From Nereocystis luetkeana (lineage: Eukaryota; Sar; Phaeophyceae; Laminariales; Laminariaceae), in NCBI GenBank assembly GCA_031213475.1, contig JARUPZ010000014.1, positions 2,418,001-2,482,000 of the forward strand: a stretch of DNA of 64,000 nt, read 5' to 3'. The stretch's first letter is position 1. Each line of letters begins with the position of its first letter. Shown in pieces: positions 1 to 12,000 of the stretch. Made by a program: the position numbers and the translations under genes. Below the pieces are notes generated by a model, which was not told the origin of the DNA, did not search any database, and saw only the letters and a program-made list of their open reading frames with translations.

Positions 1-740
1 AAGGCAAATAAAAATAAAAAACGATGAAGAGTCATTAGGGACTTTTTTCGTGTGATTTTTTTTATTCGATTTGGAATTTGGGAGTCGATCAGCCTTGATG
101 TAGCATGTTTATGGTGGGTCAACACCCCCGGTGGGCTCTGGGGTGATTCTTAGCCGCTTCGGTGACCACGGTCGAGGCGATAAAATGCGAACCTCGACGA
201 GAGGCCACCGGAGCAATAGCCACGCCACGTCCACGAACCATAGCACATCGTACCCCGGCGGTGGCACCTAAAAAAAAACATGGCGGCCGCAAGCCCAATT
301 TTTCAGCATGATCGATCGGCCAACCATCACGAAAAGCCGAGCAAACGAGGAAAAAGACAGTGGATACGCTCGAGACCTCGAGAGCTACATCACCGTTGCT
401 GTTTCGCACGTGGCGCTTAAGGGCTCCCTCCACCCACCCAATACACCCTGAGAATGATAGCGTATTATCCTGTGCCAACCAAAAAGAAAAAGAGGCTGGC
501 GGCGGCGAGCACGCGAGGACGCAAGCCTGCGCTCTCGTCTGCGTTCGTCGCTGTTTGTCGGCTTGGCGTTGTGTGACGTGATACGTTATTCCAGGGTATT
601 GCGAAATATTTTTAGTTTGACAGTAAATACGCCGTTTCCCGATAGGACACAATCACGTTTTTTTTTCGAAACCAAATTAAAATTCGTTCAAACTGAAAGT
701 TTTATTTCGAAATTACGAAATTTAGAGTTAAGATGGGCCC
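1..740 (-). mobile_element. PIF/Harbinger-like TIR element, inverted copy, cut by window edge
   Basis: The right end reads GTTAAGATGGGCCC followed by TAA. This is the inverted complement of the left end of the element at 1448-2252. The minus strand between about 120 and 480 aligns with the plus strand of that element around 1690-1950. Shared landmarks are a GAAAAAYTGGGYTTGCG stretch, a T-rich run, and a GTGCTA box. The copy is therefore in opposite orientation and its far end lies outside the window. TIRs starting GGGCCC with a 3-bp TWA target duplication fit the PIF/Harbinger superfamily. No transposase (DDE) domain is visible, so I take it as non-autonomous. The 177-codon minus-strand reading frame at 119-652 has no recognisable domain and is probably fortuitous. 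Confidence 0.55.
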
Positions 741-1447
741 TAAGTTCAAGTTGAAATCCACGCAAGCATGCAACAGCAGAACGGTCGATGAGTTGGATGG
801 TGACACACCTGTATAGCGACGTTGCTTCGCGCCCGGCGCGCAGTCGGCGGTCGGCGCGCCTCTCTGTAGCCACACTACAGTCGGCGCGGGCTTGGGCCTA
901 GGGACCAAGAGAAGCGCACTCGGACGCGCACCTCTCCGTGGATACGTACTCGTAGATTACAGCAGCAGCAGCAGTCAGCCAGCCAGCGTGCTTGGAAGCG
1001 ACGCCTCATGGTGTAAAAATACACAATACCAAGATAGGTTGACTTGAGTGCACTCGGCACGTCTCTTCGCCGCCAGACCAGAGATAGTCAGCGTGGGCTC
1101 GGACGCTTGGGTCATCTGCCCCGTGCAGCGCACTCGGAGCGTCTCTTCGCGGCGCCAGATCGCAACAGCAGGAGTTGGTCTCGGCGTTTGCTCGAATATC
1201 TGCACTTTCGATTTTTGCGCGTAAGAAGACTGTTTCGATTTGCGAACTTCACAGCTGAAGAAGCGATCGGGTCGAAATCTGAAGATCAAAATCTGATCCG
1301 CAAAGGAAACATCAGAGGCTCCTTTCGCTGACGTTTATCTGTCGTATTTATCTCTTTAGGCTTGTTTGGGGGAGTTACAGCCTCAGTTTTTTTTATATTC
1401 CTAATCGGCGACATTGATCAGATTGTATCGTTTACGATATTTAGTTA
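741..1447. other. Spacer between the two TIR elements
   Basis: No gene is seen. The stretch contains a short CAG run near 960-975. It also holds two diverged copies of a roughly 75-bp unit (about 1048-1165) built around CTCGGMRCGTCTCTTCGC. Confidence 0.4.
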
Positions 1448-2252
1448 GGGCCCGTCTTAACGAGAAACCTTTTTCATGGTAATCGAATAGGAGAAAAAAG
1501 AAAATGATGTGATTCGAATAGAATTTCGTGAAAAATATGCTTTTGGGTCCTATCGAGGAATAACGTTTTTTTTTTTAGATCGAATAACGCCCAAGGGTCA
1601 ACAAACACCAGAGGGCAACCGACGAAGCGAGCGACGGCCCGCGTCCTCCCCGGGGTGCCGCGGGCTGCGGCCGATTGTTTCTTCCCGCACCGCCGAAGAG
1701 GCTATCGCTCTTGGGATGTCTTGGGTGGCTGGCGCAGCCCCGAAGCCCCGCGCAGGCAGCAGCGACGGGGATACAGCGATCGAACTTCTGAGCGAAGTCG
1801 TGACCTGGTTGGTGCTCGTGTGGTTTGCGAGGCAAAGAAGGATGAAAAACTGGGTTTGCGACGGCCTTGTAATTTTTTAGGCGCCGCGGATGGTCTACTC
1901 TGTGCTAGGGGCCGTCGGACCTCGCGCTGCAGGTGCTCCGGTGGCCCTGTATGTCAGGAATTGTCGATTTCACCTTTAACGCAGTCGATGACACGGCTCA
2001 AGTATGCGTGGCTTGCTTCGGTTTCAGGAACATGCCACGTCGAGTTGGACAAGCTCCCCGATTTGAATAACACGAAGAGCAAAAGAAGTCCCAAAAGACT
2101 TCTTGTCGAATTCGTTTTTTTTTCGTTTTTGTTCCAGTCAAACATCAAAATGCCTGATGGGTGATTCACTTTTCGACCTATCAGATGCAAATCAAATCAA
2201 ACGGAAAAAATATCGGAGTATCATAAAAAACGTTTATCGTTAAGATGGGCCC
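1448..2252 (+). mobile_element. PIF/Harbinger-like non-autonomous TIR element, complete
   Basis: The element is 805 bp. Its left terminus is GGGCCCGTCTTAACG and its right terminus is CGTTAAGATGGGCCC, an inverted repeat with one mismatch. Both ends are flanked by TTA on the plus strand (1445-1447 and 2253-2255), a 3-bp target duplication as expected of PIF/Harbinger. The interior is AT-rich at the ends and GC-rich in the middle. It has open frames (for example 1655-2164) but no domain that I recognise, so it is probably mobilised in trans. It pairs with the inverted, more diverged copy at 1-740. Confidence 0.65.
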
Positions 2253-3200
2253 TTACCAGTCTCTTTCCGCGGTCTCGTGTATAAGTAAGTACATGTTGCT
2301 GTTGTTATAGTACGACTATAGTATCGGTAGTAGTGTTCTATGTACGAGTATGCTTGTTCGGTATTATGAATACGTGTATGTGTACCAGGTACCTTGGTAT
2401 GTATTTATGCGAGTGAATATGCTGCTGTGTGTGCATACATTCTGTTGCTGCTGATGCTGTTCGTTATTGTGCATCTGCCACCTGCCACCCGAGGCGGTAT
2501 ATACCGTCAATAAATACAGGGACGATATTATTGGTGCTTCGCCGTGAGCGAGCCTCGGCTTTTGATGCGTAGACGTAATTTTGATCCTTTTTTGCTATAC
2601 CTCGCAACGCCATCCGAGGTGTTCTCCATGCAGCAGTACATACCGCCAAAAAACAAACAAACGAATGCACGCACTTTGCTGTACACCCCTTGGCAGTACA
2701 GTTGCTGTTGTGCGACTCGGTTCACCTATGATTTTACCTCTCTTCGTCACTACGGGCTTGCGCGAAGCCGCAGGCGGGCGTCAGCCCGCCGCGGCGAGGC
2801 CCCACTTGTAAATAAATACGTGTGATATGATATCCACTTTTCAGTTTGTTTCATTTCTCATATTCCTCCTCATTTGATATTCATTATTGTCGCTCCGTTC
2901 TCATTCTCGCCTCAGACTCTGGATCGCACTTGGCTAAACACTACCTGGTACGCTACAACAGCCAGCAGCATACATTTTAAGCTCTCACCGACGTCTCTTC
3001 TACACACTGCTTTGCACTTGAATCTCAACAGAACTCATCAGCAGTCAGACCTTGCAGTATACGTAGACAGTCTGAAAATGTGCAGCCTGGCCTCTCTGAT
3101 CGGATGCAGCTCAGCTGAACATCACATCTTATTTTGTATCAAAGTCACAGCAGCACTCGCGAAAGGGCACACAACAGTGCACAGATCCATGCCCATCCCA
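2253..3200. other. Intergenic, no gene seen
   Basis: I see no exon with a domain or good splice context. It contains two copies of the dispersed 9-mer TACCAGGTA/TACCTGGTA (2383 and 2942). It also has diverged TGCTGTTG and GTATG simple stretches around 2290-2470. Confidence 0.4.
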
Positions 3201-3224
3201 CCATACGTCGTATACTTGGAGTAC

Positions 3225-3765
3225 ACTTCGTGGGTGTCATGAGAGTATGCTTCGGATGCTTTAGTGCTGCGAGTACTCACAGTACAGTAAATGAGAGTAC
3301 TATTAATAACATCCAAAGCACTGCCAATAATCGCAGTATACCCCCAGTCCCAACTTGCTGCTACGTATTCTACACACTCTATGTCCATATAGACCACGTG
3401 GAATCTACTCCACTTCACTCCACCCCACCCCACTTCAGCAAGCTGTCTCCACAGTATTGCCATTACTCTGATTATCCTCCCAAATTACTGCGAGTACTGG
3501 GAGTACCCGCAGTATCGAACCTCGAAATACTCGGAGTTAGGCTAGGCAGTATCCGCAGTACTGCTGTACGCACATATCCAAACTATTGCCAGTACTGGCA
3601 GTATGGATAGCCAGTATTGAACAACGATGTAACTGCCAGTACACACAGCATAAACTGTATTGAAGCCTGTCAAATAATGTCAGTATACTCGCAGCATGGA
3701 TGGGCAGTATCGAATAGTGCAATACTGCCAGTACTCGCAGTATGACCACTGCCGAACCTGAAATG
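3225..3765. repeat. Degenerate tandem repeat rich in CAGTA / AGTACT
   Basis: Units of about 25-45 bp recur, built from GCAGTA, CCAGTACTCGCAGTA and AGTATCGAA. Examples lie near 3490-3610 and 3680-3745. The units are too diverged for a clean period. The frames open here are products of the repeat. Confidence 0.5.
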
Positions 3766-3778
3766 CTATCAATAATAA

Positions 3779-5422
3779 GACCTATGCCAATGGGAAAGCG
3801 AGGTATCAATAAAAAGTTTGAATTTCAAAGATACCCTCCAAAAAAATTAGAACACGCTTCCTATGGGCAAGTTTAGAAGAAAAAAAAAAGTCCCTACCTA
3901 TGCCAATGGTACAGCGAAGTTTCAATAAAAAGTTTGAATTTCAAAGATACCCGCCAATTTTTTTCAAAACACGCTTCCTATGGGCCACGTCAAAGAAAAA
4001 AAAAGTTCCTAACTTGTGGAAAAGCCCGAAAAAAGCAAATCTGAGGCCGATGTTGGGCCAACATCGGCTTGAGAAAAACTCAGGCCGATCTTTGGTTCGA
4101 AGCGGCGAGATTACGAGTCCGCGACAGATATCGATCAACAAAACCAACGATTGCGTCATGGATTCTGAACGGAGTGCGCTCGTTAGGGGCTCCGACCCAC
4201 CCTAGGGTCACCGTCTTCACACCATGGCCGGTGTCATGTGGCGGGAGCTGACCAGGCGTATGATAAGAAAACATCTGGCCGCTGGTTTGCACAAAACAGA
4301 AGACAAAACTTCTCCATCCGTCTCGAATGGCAAAAAATAGTTTTTTTTAAGGTTTGGGTCCTCCCAATACCGTAGGACGCCGCCGGCAAGCTCTCGCCCC
4401 CTAGACGATGGATCCACCTGATATCTTCGAGGCCGTCATCTATATCCGTTGGCCTTGCCAGATACCGAGCGGGTTGGCCGTGGGCTGAGTCTATGTCGAG
4501 ATCGAGCGTCGATCGTCGCACGAGCTGGTTTCGATCACCGTGTTGACAATTTGAAACCAGAAAAACACAAACTGCGCCGCCTGCAGCCGTTGGGGGAAAA
4601 AAAATACAAAATCAAACATTTTTCTTTTTTTTCCCCACATCGACGGTACGTGAAAGTTTTCGGCTGTTTTTGAAAGCAACATACTCGAAAAAAACTTTTG
4701 AACTTCGCGTTTCCATTGGCATAGGTCTAACTTTTGGAAAAGCCCGAAAAAAGCAAATCTGGGGCCGATGTTGGCCAACATCGGCTTGAGAAAAACTCAG
4801 ACCGATCTTTGGTTCGAAGCGATGAGATTCCGAGTCCTCGACAGATATCGATCAACAAAACCAACGATTGCGTCATAAATTCTGAACGGAGTGCGCTCGT
4901 TAGGGGCTCCGACCCACCCTAGGGTCACCGTCTTCACACCATGGCCGGTGTCATGTGGCGGGAGCTGACCAGGCGTATGATAAGAAACATTTGGCCGCTG
5001 GTTTGCACAAAACAGAAGACAAAACTTCTCCATCCGTCTCGAATGGCAAAAAACAGTCCCAATACCGTAGGACCCCGCCGGCAAGCTCTCGCCCCCTAGA
5101 CGATGGATCCACCTGATATCTTCGAGGCCGTCATCTATATTCGTTGGCCTTGCCAGATACCGAGCGGGTTGGCCGTGGGCTGAGTCTATGTCGAGATCGA
5201 GCGTCGATCGTCGCACGAGCTGGTTTCGATCACCGTGTTGACAATTTGCAAACAGAAAAAACAAATTGCGCCGCCTGCAGCCGTTGGGGGAAAAAAAATA
5301 CGAAATCAAACATTTTTCTCTTTTTTCCCGAGAGCGGCGGTACGAGGAAATTTTCGGCTGTTCTTTGAAAGCAATGTATTTGACAAAAACTTTTGAACTT
5401 CGCGTTTCCATTGGCATAGGTC
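3779..5422. mobile_element. Tandemly fused TIR element (two full units plus an extra left end)
   Basis: The terminal motif ACCTATGCCAATGG occurs at 3780 and 3896. Its inverted complement CCATTGGCATAGGT occurs at about 4712-4725 and 5408-5421. Between them two interior units (about 4008-4727 and 4728-5422) are direct repeats offset by about 720 bp and largely alike. They share a GGAAAAGCCCG start and a CTAGGGTCACCG block. The arrangement is left end, left end, interior, right end, interior, right end, which looks like a tandem insertion or unequal exchange. The minus strand has a 206-codon frame in the second unit (4797-5417) and a shorter relative in the first. I do not recognise its product and no DDE motif is evident. 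Confidence 0.55.
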
Positions 5423-6630
5423 TATAATACCTCCAGATTTGTCCGCCTAAAATCCGTCACTGATCATCTGGGCAGCAGCAGCAGTTTCTTTACAAGAGTA
5501 TTGAAAATCAGAACCAAAAGCCGGCACGTTTACAATACTATAACCGTACAGAATTCACAGCAGTACACTGTGAAGAACCCCGAGGGTCTAGAAGTAAGGC
5601 TGGGCGGACAGAATCGAAGACGATCCGCAAAGGTGGAAAATAGAAGCGAGGCAGAGACCAGCTTTTCGTAATCTCGTGCTATGCCGCTATATATATACTC
5701 GTAGATGATACGAGTACGAGTACGAGTGCAAGCGCAAGAAACTAAAGCTCGTCGGCCGCATTGTTATGATGTGTACTCGGTACTGCTACTCTTGTATTTT
5801 AGACCGCAATCTAAAGCCGGCATCCCCGGTGGTGGCTTGGTACGAGTAGGCGGTCCGCGTGCTTATCAAGATCAATTTCGTGGGTTCGAGTCTCACCGAG
5901 TGCATGCTCGTAAGGACTTTTTCTTGCATAAAAAAATGATTAGCGGAAAGCGTGAGAACGTGAGTTAGCTACATTCGATGAAAAATCGACGAGCAGTGGG
6001 AATGCTGAACCCTATGCGCGACAAAAAATAAAGGCACGTACCGGGGGGGAGAAGGGACGATACCTGTGACCACGGCTTGTCCAGAAGATCGCTGAGGGTA
6101 AAACCTCCTACGAGTTTGGCTGGAAAGTAAAAGTGACATAAAAAAAAAAAAACTACGACTAAGCGGAGCTTTCGAGATGTTTCGCGAAATCGGACTGTCA
6201 ATCTCCAGCAACTAAGAGTAGTACCGAACCTTCTGCCCAGGATCTACCACACAGAGCGACGTTAGACGCGGCCGCGCGCAGTGGTCTCGGGTCCGCCTCC
6301 GACAGCGCGCGGTGGAGAAGGCACGGCGGAGGCCGGGAGGTGTGACCTGCCACGAGGGCGGCCGAGAAAGCGAGGGCGAGTCGCCGAGCTGGATTTGTGT
6401 CCGGGGGCCAAAACTCCAGTACAAAGCTGGAGGTTTCCACTGCGCGCTTAGGCTCTCTCTAGAAGGGCTGAGGTTGCTCGTGGTCGATAATATATATACA
6501 AGGGCTTCGCCTGGGTGGATTGGAAAATATACCCAAGTGCCGGCTTGTGATTACTTCAGGAAGGTAATATGAAAACGACATTCGCAACTACGAACAGGAT
6601 CATGTCACTACCAAGTGGTATAGGAAGAAG
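5423..6630. other. Intergenic, no gene seen
   Basis: No supported exon. The TACGAGTA motif clusters here (5697-5720, 5840). A weak tRNA-like T-arm at 5880-5903 is discussed under rejected items. Confidence 0.35.
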
Positions 6631-6639
6631 CCGATAACT

Positions 6640-7065
6640 TACTTTAGTGCCTTCAGCGGTATTAGGCGTTTTTGGTGATGGAGACCGCAATAAATCAACG
6701 TACAGTAGTCATCAATTGGTTTTATGCGGAGATGGTTTATCAACATCCCGCCCGCAAAAGCAGTGTGTTGTTAACAGAAAACGCCTACAGCGTTATAAGG
6801 CGTCATTGGTCGGGGAGACAAGAAAAAGAGGTATAAACTAAACGGATTTTAGAAGTAGTGTTTGGCTAACTTCAGCGTCAGCGTCATTGATTGGTGGTGG
6901 AGACCGAATAAACGTGAAATTATAAAAATGGCGGGGTTTGGGTTTTGCATGACTATCCCAAAAGCCGTCTTTAAACGAATTAATCTTTAAACAAATTAAG
7001 AGCAAATACATATTTTGGTAATTCGGGGATGGTTCATCATTCATCACCAGCACCCCCCGTATAAA
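6640..7065. repeat. Diverged direct duplication, units about 230 bp
   Basis: Blocks TTGGTGATGGAGACCGCAAT and TTGGTGGTGGAGACCGAATA recur (about 6670 and 6890). In each unit these are followed, some 60-130 bp later, by CGGRGATGGTT next to TCATCA-like sequence (about 6725 and 7025). The degree of decay suggests an old duplication. No coding content is recognised. Confidence 0.4.
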
Positions 7066-7589
7066 CGTGGAGGATTGAAAGAAGGAAATCTGGGGTTTGT
7101 GGAGAGGTACTGAATCGTAGGCTGGATTGAAAATAGGATGGGGAAGAGGGTGCCCATGAAAGTGCAGTTAGTTGAATAAGGAAGAGAGGCTGGGAAGGGT
7201 TTGAGAGAGAAAGGAAGCAGCAGAACATCTACAGTAGTACGGCACTCTACTCGTGGGTGTGTGCGAGCAGGGGTTTGGGACTGAGTGGGAAGTTGGCGAG
7301 TTCAGGGTTTGAGAGAGATCATTGATCATATTCACGGCATATAAAGCCCAGGCAATCTTGCACAGGGCAGGGCTAGTCAGGGCTGCCAATCGTACGTGGC
7401 CTTGATGAACCTTGTCGCCCGATGGTGCGCCACTCTGAACTCGGAGAGGAAGACTTGCGCTTGGCAGGGGAGTTCTGGAACAGGGCTGACATGGCCGATG
7501 TCGAGGACTGCTGATGCGGTCTGGCGAGGAAGTGAGCCTGTGAGGGTGACATCAGATGTTGAGATCCGCATGTAGAAGGAGGGTTATTC

Positions 7590-7860
7590 CTAACCCTTTA
7601 TTATACGGGACTGTCAACGCGTACGAACTGTGTATTAAAATCTTCCTATCAAATTGATCCTTGGATCCTCGAGTACGAACATGCGACAGTCGACTGTCAA
7701 CGTAGGAAACCTACAACAAATTGACCAGTGGATCTTAGATCTCGATCACGAACACGGGACGGTCGACTGCACGCGTAAACAACAAAATTCAATTTGACCC
7801 TTGGATATGTTGAACTATTAATACGGTCAAATTAGCCCTTGGATCGTTGAGATCGTACGC
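7590..7860. repeat. Minisatellite, 3-4 diverged units of about 85 bp
   Basis: Units carry CCYTGGATC, a GATCxxGAACAYGxGAC block and GTCGACTG. Copies start near 7640, 7715, 7795 and 7830. They are diverged from one another. Confidence 0.45.
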
Positions 7861-7884
7861 GTACTACTACTGTCTTGTGATAAG

Positions 7885-8150
7885 ATCAAACACCCTGTTT
7901 GGTTCCAGATCTATAACGATAATCTTCTTGACTCTTCTTGCTCAATCACGTGTGTCCGGATGCAGCTCCAAACAAAGTACCCCCCGAACAAACCGACCGT
8001 TAAACCTGTTTTTTTTTTTGCGGTCGCTTGATCCTGAATACACGACTGATCACATACCCGGTTTGGCTCCAGATCTTCAAAAATCTTCTGGACGCTTCTT
8101 GCTCACTCACGCGTCCAGATGCAGCCCCCCAAAACATACGTGCAAAAAAA
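7885..8150. repeat. Diverged tandem duplication, about 160-bp units
   Basis: CCCTGTTTGGTTCCAGATCT...CTTCTTGCTCAATCACG...GATGCAGCTCCAAAC (from about 7890) is repeated as CCCGGTTTGGCTCCAGATCT...CTTCTTGCTCACTCACG...GATGCAGCCCCCCAAAAC (from about 8055). Confidence 0.5.
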
Positions 8151-8431
8151 GTAGAGCCTCAGCTCCTAGCAGTGGAGGTATCTATAATATCTTACGACGA
8201 ACTGCATGCCGGGGTATAGTACAACAGCAGTACTCATACTACGATCTCATTGAACGAGTCGAATCTGAAAAAGTACTCATGCTGTGATCATGCAGCAGTA
8301 GTACAACAGCAGTACTCATACTACGATCCATTGAACGAGTCGAATCTATAAAAGTACTGATACCACGATCTAATTGAACCGAGTCGAGTCGAAAGCAACA
8401 GGAGAGAGAGAGAAAAATAATTCATGCCGGT

Positions 8432-8622
8432 CATGTCTCTCCGTCTCCGCCAGACCGAAGGATTTTTTCTTAGTAGATCGTCCGTGTCTCCGATTACTCA
8501 GCAAGATCCGGTCATCGTCGGCGCTGAGCTCGGCATGTCTCTCTGTCTCCGCCAGAACCAATACTTTTTTCATAGTAGATCGTCCGTGTCTCCAAATTCT
8601 CAGCAAGATCCGGTAACTTCGT
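8432..8622. repeat. Tandem duplication, 102-bp unit
   Basis: CATGTCTCTCCGTCTCCGCC begins at 8432 and its copy begins at 8534. Each is followed by TAGTAGATCGTCCGTGTCTCC and CTCAGCAAGATCCGGT. The two units are still similar, so the duplication is fairly recent compared with its neighbours. Confidence 0.6.
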
Positions 8623-9003
8623 GGTCGCTGCGCTCGGCGGTGGAGCGCGATGTCGAGATTGCGCGCACGGGAGAACACGCGCCGGAGGCCGGCGAGCACG
8701 CCCCTCGAAAAGAGCGGTTGAAAAAGCACGCTCAAACCCCCTTTCTGCGGTCTCCCGACTATCAAGATATTTTTCGACTCTTCCAGCGAATGCTTCGCTC
8801 TCAGCGGTCGCGAATGATTTTGTATATATCTATATATCTTTATCGATACTGCTTGCTTGTACGAGTACACAGAGTTACTGCTGTAAGTTGGTTAGCCGCA
8901 GTATTGAAATTCGTGATGTCAACATGCCAACGCCATCAAGACCATCACCGCCGCAGTCGTGCGCTGTTCGCCTGTTCGGCTGCTCGGTTATCGGCTGTAA
9001 TAG

Positions 9004-12000
9004 TCGGAGTCCCTTCATAGGGAAGCATACAACGCCGTGTTTCGAGAGTTTGGTGTGGACTACAACTGGAGCCCAGAGTACTACGACGGACTCCAGAACA
9101 AGGTGCGGCGTTTATTTTGAATTGTTTGTTCACACGCGGACACATTACGATCTACAGATAGATCATCTACAGTAGATCCTATACCTGCAGTTGTGACATG
9201 CTATGCAGGAGCTGTTAAGTATAAGCCCAGCCCAGGAACCATGTCCTAGATCATGCAAGTTTTTATACAGCCCCCACCCGGCAACATGAGCTATATCATA
9301 CAGATCATACAGATCGTCTTCCCTGAACGATCTAGATCATGTAGTGAGGAGCGGTCATCTGTCCGATTTGTGTTTTTGCTATTTTTTCCGGTTCTCGGAG
9401 TGTTTGTTGTTACTAGTTTTTTAAATTGTATCGGAAGTCCGGTGTGTCGGATATCATATCGAAAGAATGTAGCGTGTTCGACTTCCGATAAAAATTATTT
9501 TTCCTGATGGGGGAGGGGAAGTCCCTCTACTGCCCCCCCCCCCAAGCTGTCGAGAGTCGAGTGTCCTAGGTGAATTATGCAACGTTGGGTATGATATTAG
9601 AAGAATACATGAAACAGTGCCCCTCTGCAGTATCGTGCCCTGTATTTCCGTATATATATCCTGCATACCAGGTACATGGTAGCGTTTACCATATAATATA
9701 GTGTCGGCATCGGAGTTTTTGGCAATCCGATCCGATCCGATAAATATCGGGTTGTGTGAATACCGGATATCGTTTTGTTAGCCCCTATCGGATCGGGATC
9801 GGTGTTCGCTCCAATATCCCACACTATCAATAGTTGTTGTCATCTGTGTACTGGCATGGTACTGCTGCTGCGCTTGTGTGGTGTGTGGTCTCTTGTGAAA
9901 CACGGCGGAAACACGCATGCAGCGCAAGTACTTAGCACTGCAGCAGTATGCATGATACGAGTACGATAATATGTGAGGGTTCCAGAATACCCATTCAAAT
10001 ACGTGTGTACGAAGTATACGTACTGCTGCATCGCCTCGCGCACCCCCCTGGCAGTACCTGGTCTCCGTTGTAGGTAGGTGGCGATGATATTAATACATTA
10101 ATACCTGTACGCGAAAGGTGCTCGTGGGTATCGGTATGGATGGAGGATCGGGTCATGCTGTCATGCTTTGACTACCCGTACTCGTATTACACGAACGGGG
10201 GCGAGCGTGAACACTCCTCTGGCGTGTCTGGTTAGCCATGTGCAGAGTATGATACGGTGGCACGAAGGCACCCGTGTACCGGCGTATGTTGCCCAATGTG
10301 AACATGGACGCGAATGTTTCACACATCGGACATAGATCGAACAGATCAGATAGAATAGATAGCTCAGATAGATCAGACAGATCAGACAGATCAGATAGTT
10401 CAGATCAGATCCTCGTTGCATTATTTACCGTGGATCGTTACTATAGGGGCAGGGGCAGATAGATCCCTGATTTATGACCTGCACAATGTAGATATATTCG
10501 TAGTAGGTCATGTTTGCCGGGGGGGATCTATCTATATGACACGGCTCTTCTTGTGCACATGTTCTCCGTATGGGATCTGCATGGTAACTGCAGCTCTAGC
10601 GCAACATATCATATCCGCAGCTTTAGGATCTAGAAGATCTAGATGATCTATCTATAGATGATCTATCTGTAGGTGATCTAGCTGTAGGTGATCTGTCCGA
10701 CGTGTCCATTGTGTGGAATGTTCCGACGACGATCCAGGTGGGAGGAGGCAAGCCTAAGATGAGGTACTACTTCGGAGAGAACGGCTGGCCAAAGTCGAAG
10801 CTAGGAGGACCTCCGGCGACGGACGACGAGAAGGCTCTGCTCATCGACTCCTTGCAGGTCAGGAGCGAGGACCGACAATAGATGCTACAATTCTTGATTC
10901 TCCTGGGGGTTTCCCCCCTGTTTTTGTTTGTTTGTTTGTTTGCTGGTTTTCCTGAGGGGGGGTTTCCTGGAAGAGATCTAAGCGTTCCTGTTTTTCCCCT
11001 CTGTTAAATTTCTGATTTGGGAGTATGCCTCTTTTTGCTCTTTTTGCTATTTTTGTTTCATGAAAAGGAAGAAACTCAGGGGAAAAGTTATTCGATAGTA
11101 CCGGTCATAAATCATCAATTTTTTACTGGCAATTTTAGGAGACGATAATATTACTTAATCAAAAGTATGTTTCCCATTGCCTACTTATAGTAGCTGTTGG
11201 TACTTATAGAGACCGTCACGAATCTGTTGTTCCGGTAATACATTTGGATAAACATCTCCCTATATACCTCGTACTCGTACGAATTATATTTATATCTTGT
11301 TCGAGCAACAATCTGTTGTGGTCGCTTTTTAGGTTATTCATTTTCCAGCAACAATATGATATGGCCAACTCTCCGAATGTTTTGTTCCGGGAATATTCCA
11401 CCGTCCACCGCAGTCGCTGTTCCAAAATACTTCTGCTTCTGCAATATTATACCGGTGTGTATGTCGGGGCAGTCCATAGTACAATACGTAGATGTTTATA
11501 TTGTCGTAAGAATAGTACAATACTCGTATTAATATGTTTATGTTGTCGTGACAATAGATGTTTCTACTGGCGTAACAATGGACGTTGTAATGACATAATA
11601 AAAGGAGTAGATGCTATTAGACGACCCCCCCAATCTACTGCCATGGCTACAGGCAGCAGCAGTCTACTACATTAGATATATATATATAATATATATATAC
11701 GATATATATTGTCCAGCGCGTGGGAAGTCATTCTTCCACTGTGTTAGTCGGCACGCTTCCTACCTCTCGGCTAAATACGTGTTGATGGTTACATTGTAAA
11801 CTCCTTCAGGACTGCACCCACATTATTTTTGTAACAAACTACTTAAAAATGTAGTAGTGTTTCTTTGTTGATCCTCCGGCGCGGTATGAAAAAAAACAAC
11901 TAAAAAAGCCAAAGCCCAACACGCTTTTACATCCACATATGAAATACTTGCCTTTTGTCAATTCAACTGCTACAACTGTAAAAGAGCTTCGTCGGCGTCG

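Noticed and set aside
119-652. 177-codon minus-strand frame
   Set aside because: It lies in a TIR element, has no domain, and the related element on the other side does not keep the frame.
5820-5904. Possible tRNA gene with a good T arm (GTGGG TTCGAGT CTCAC) and a loose A box
   Set aside because: The acceptor stem has at least two mismatches and I could not form a proper anticodon arm. At most a decayed tRNA or a chance B box.
10320-10412. Short regularly spaced repeats that could suggest a CRISPR array
   Set aside because: Units are 8-10 bp without unique spacers, and the context is a eukaryotic intron.
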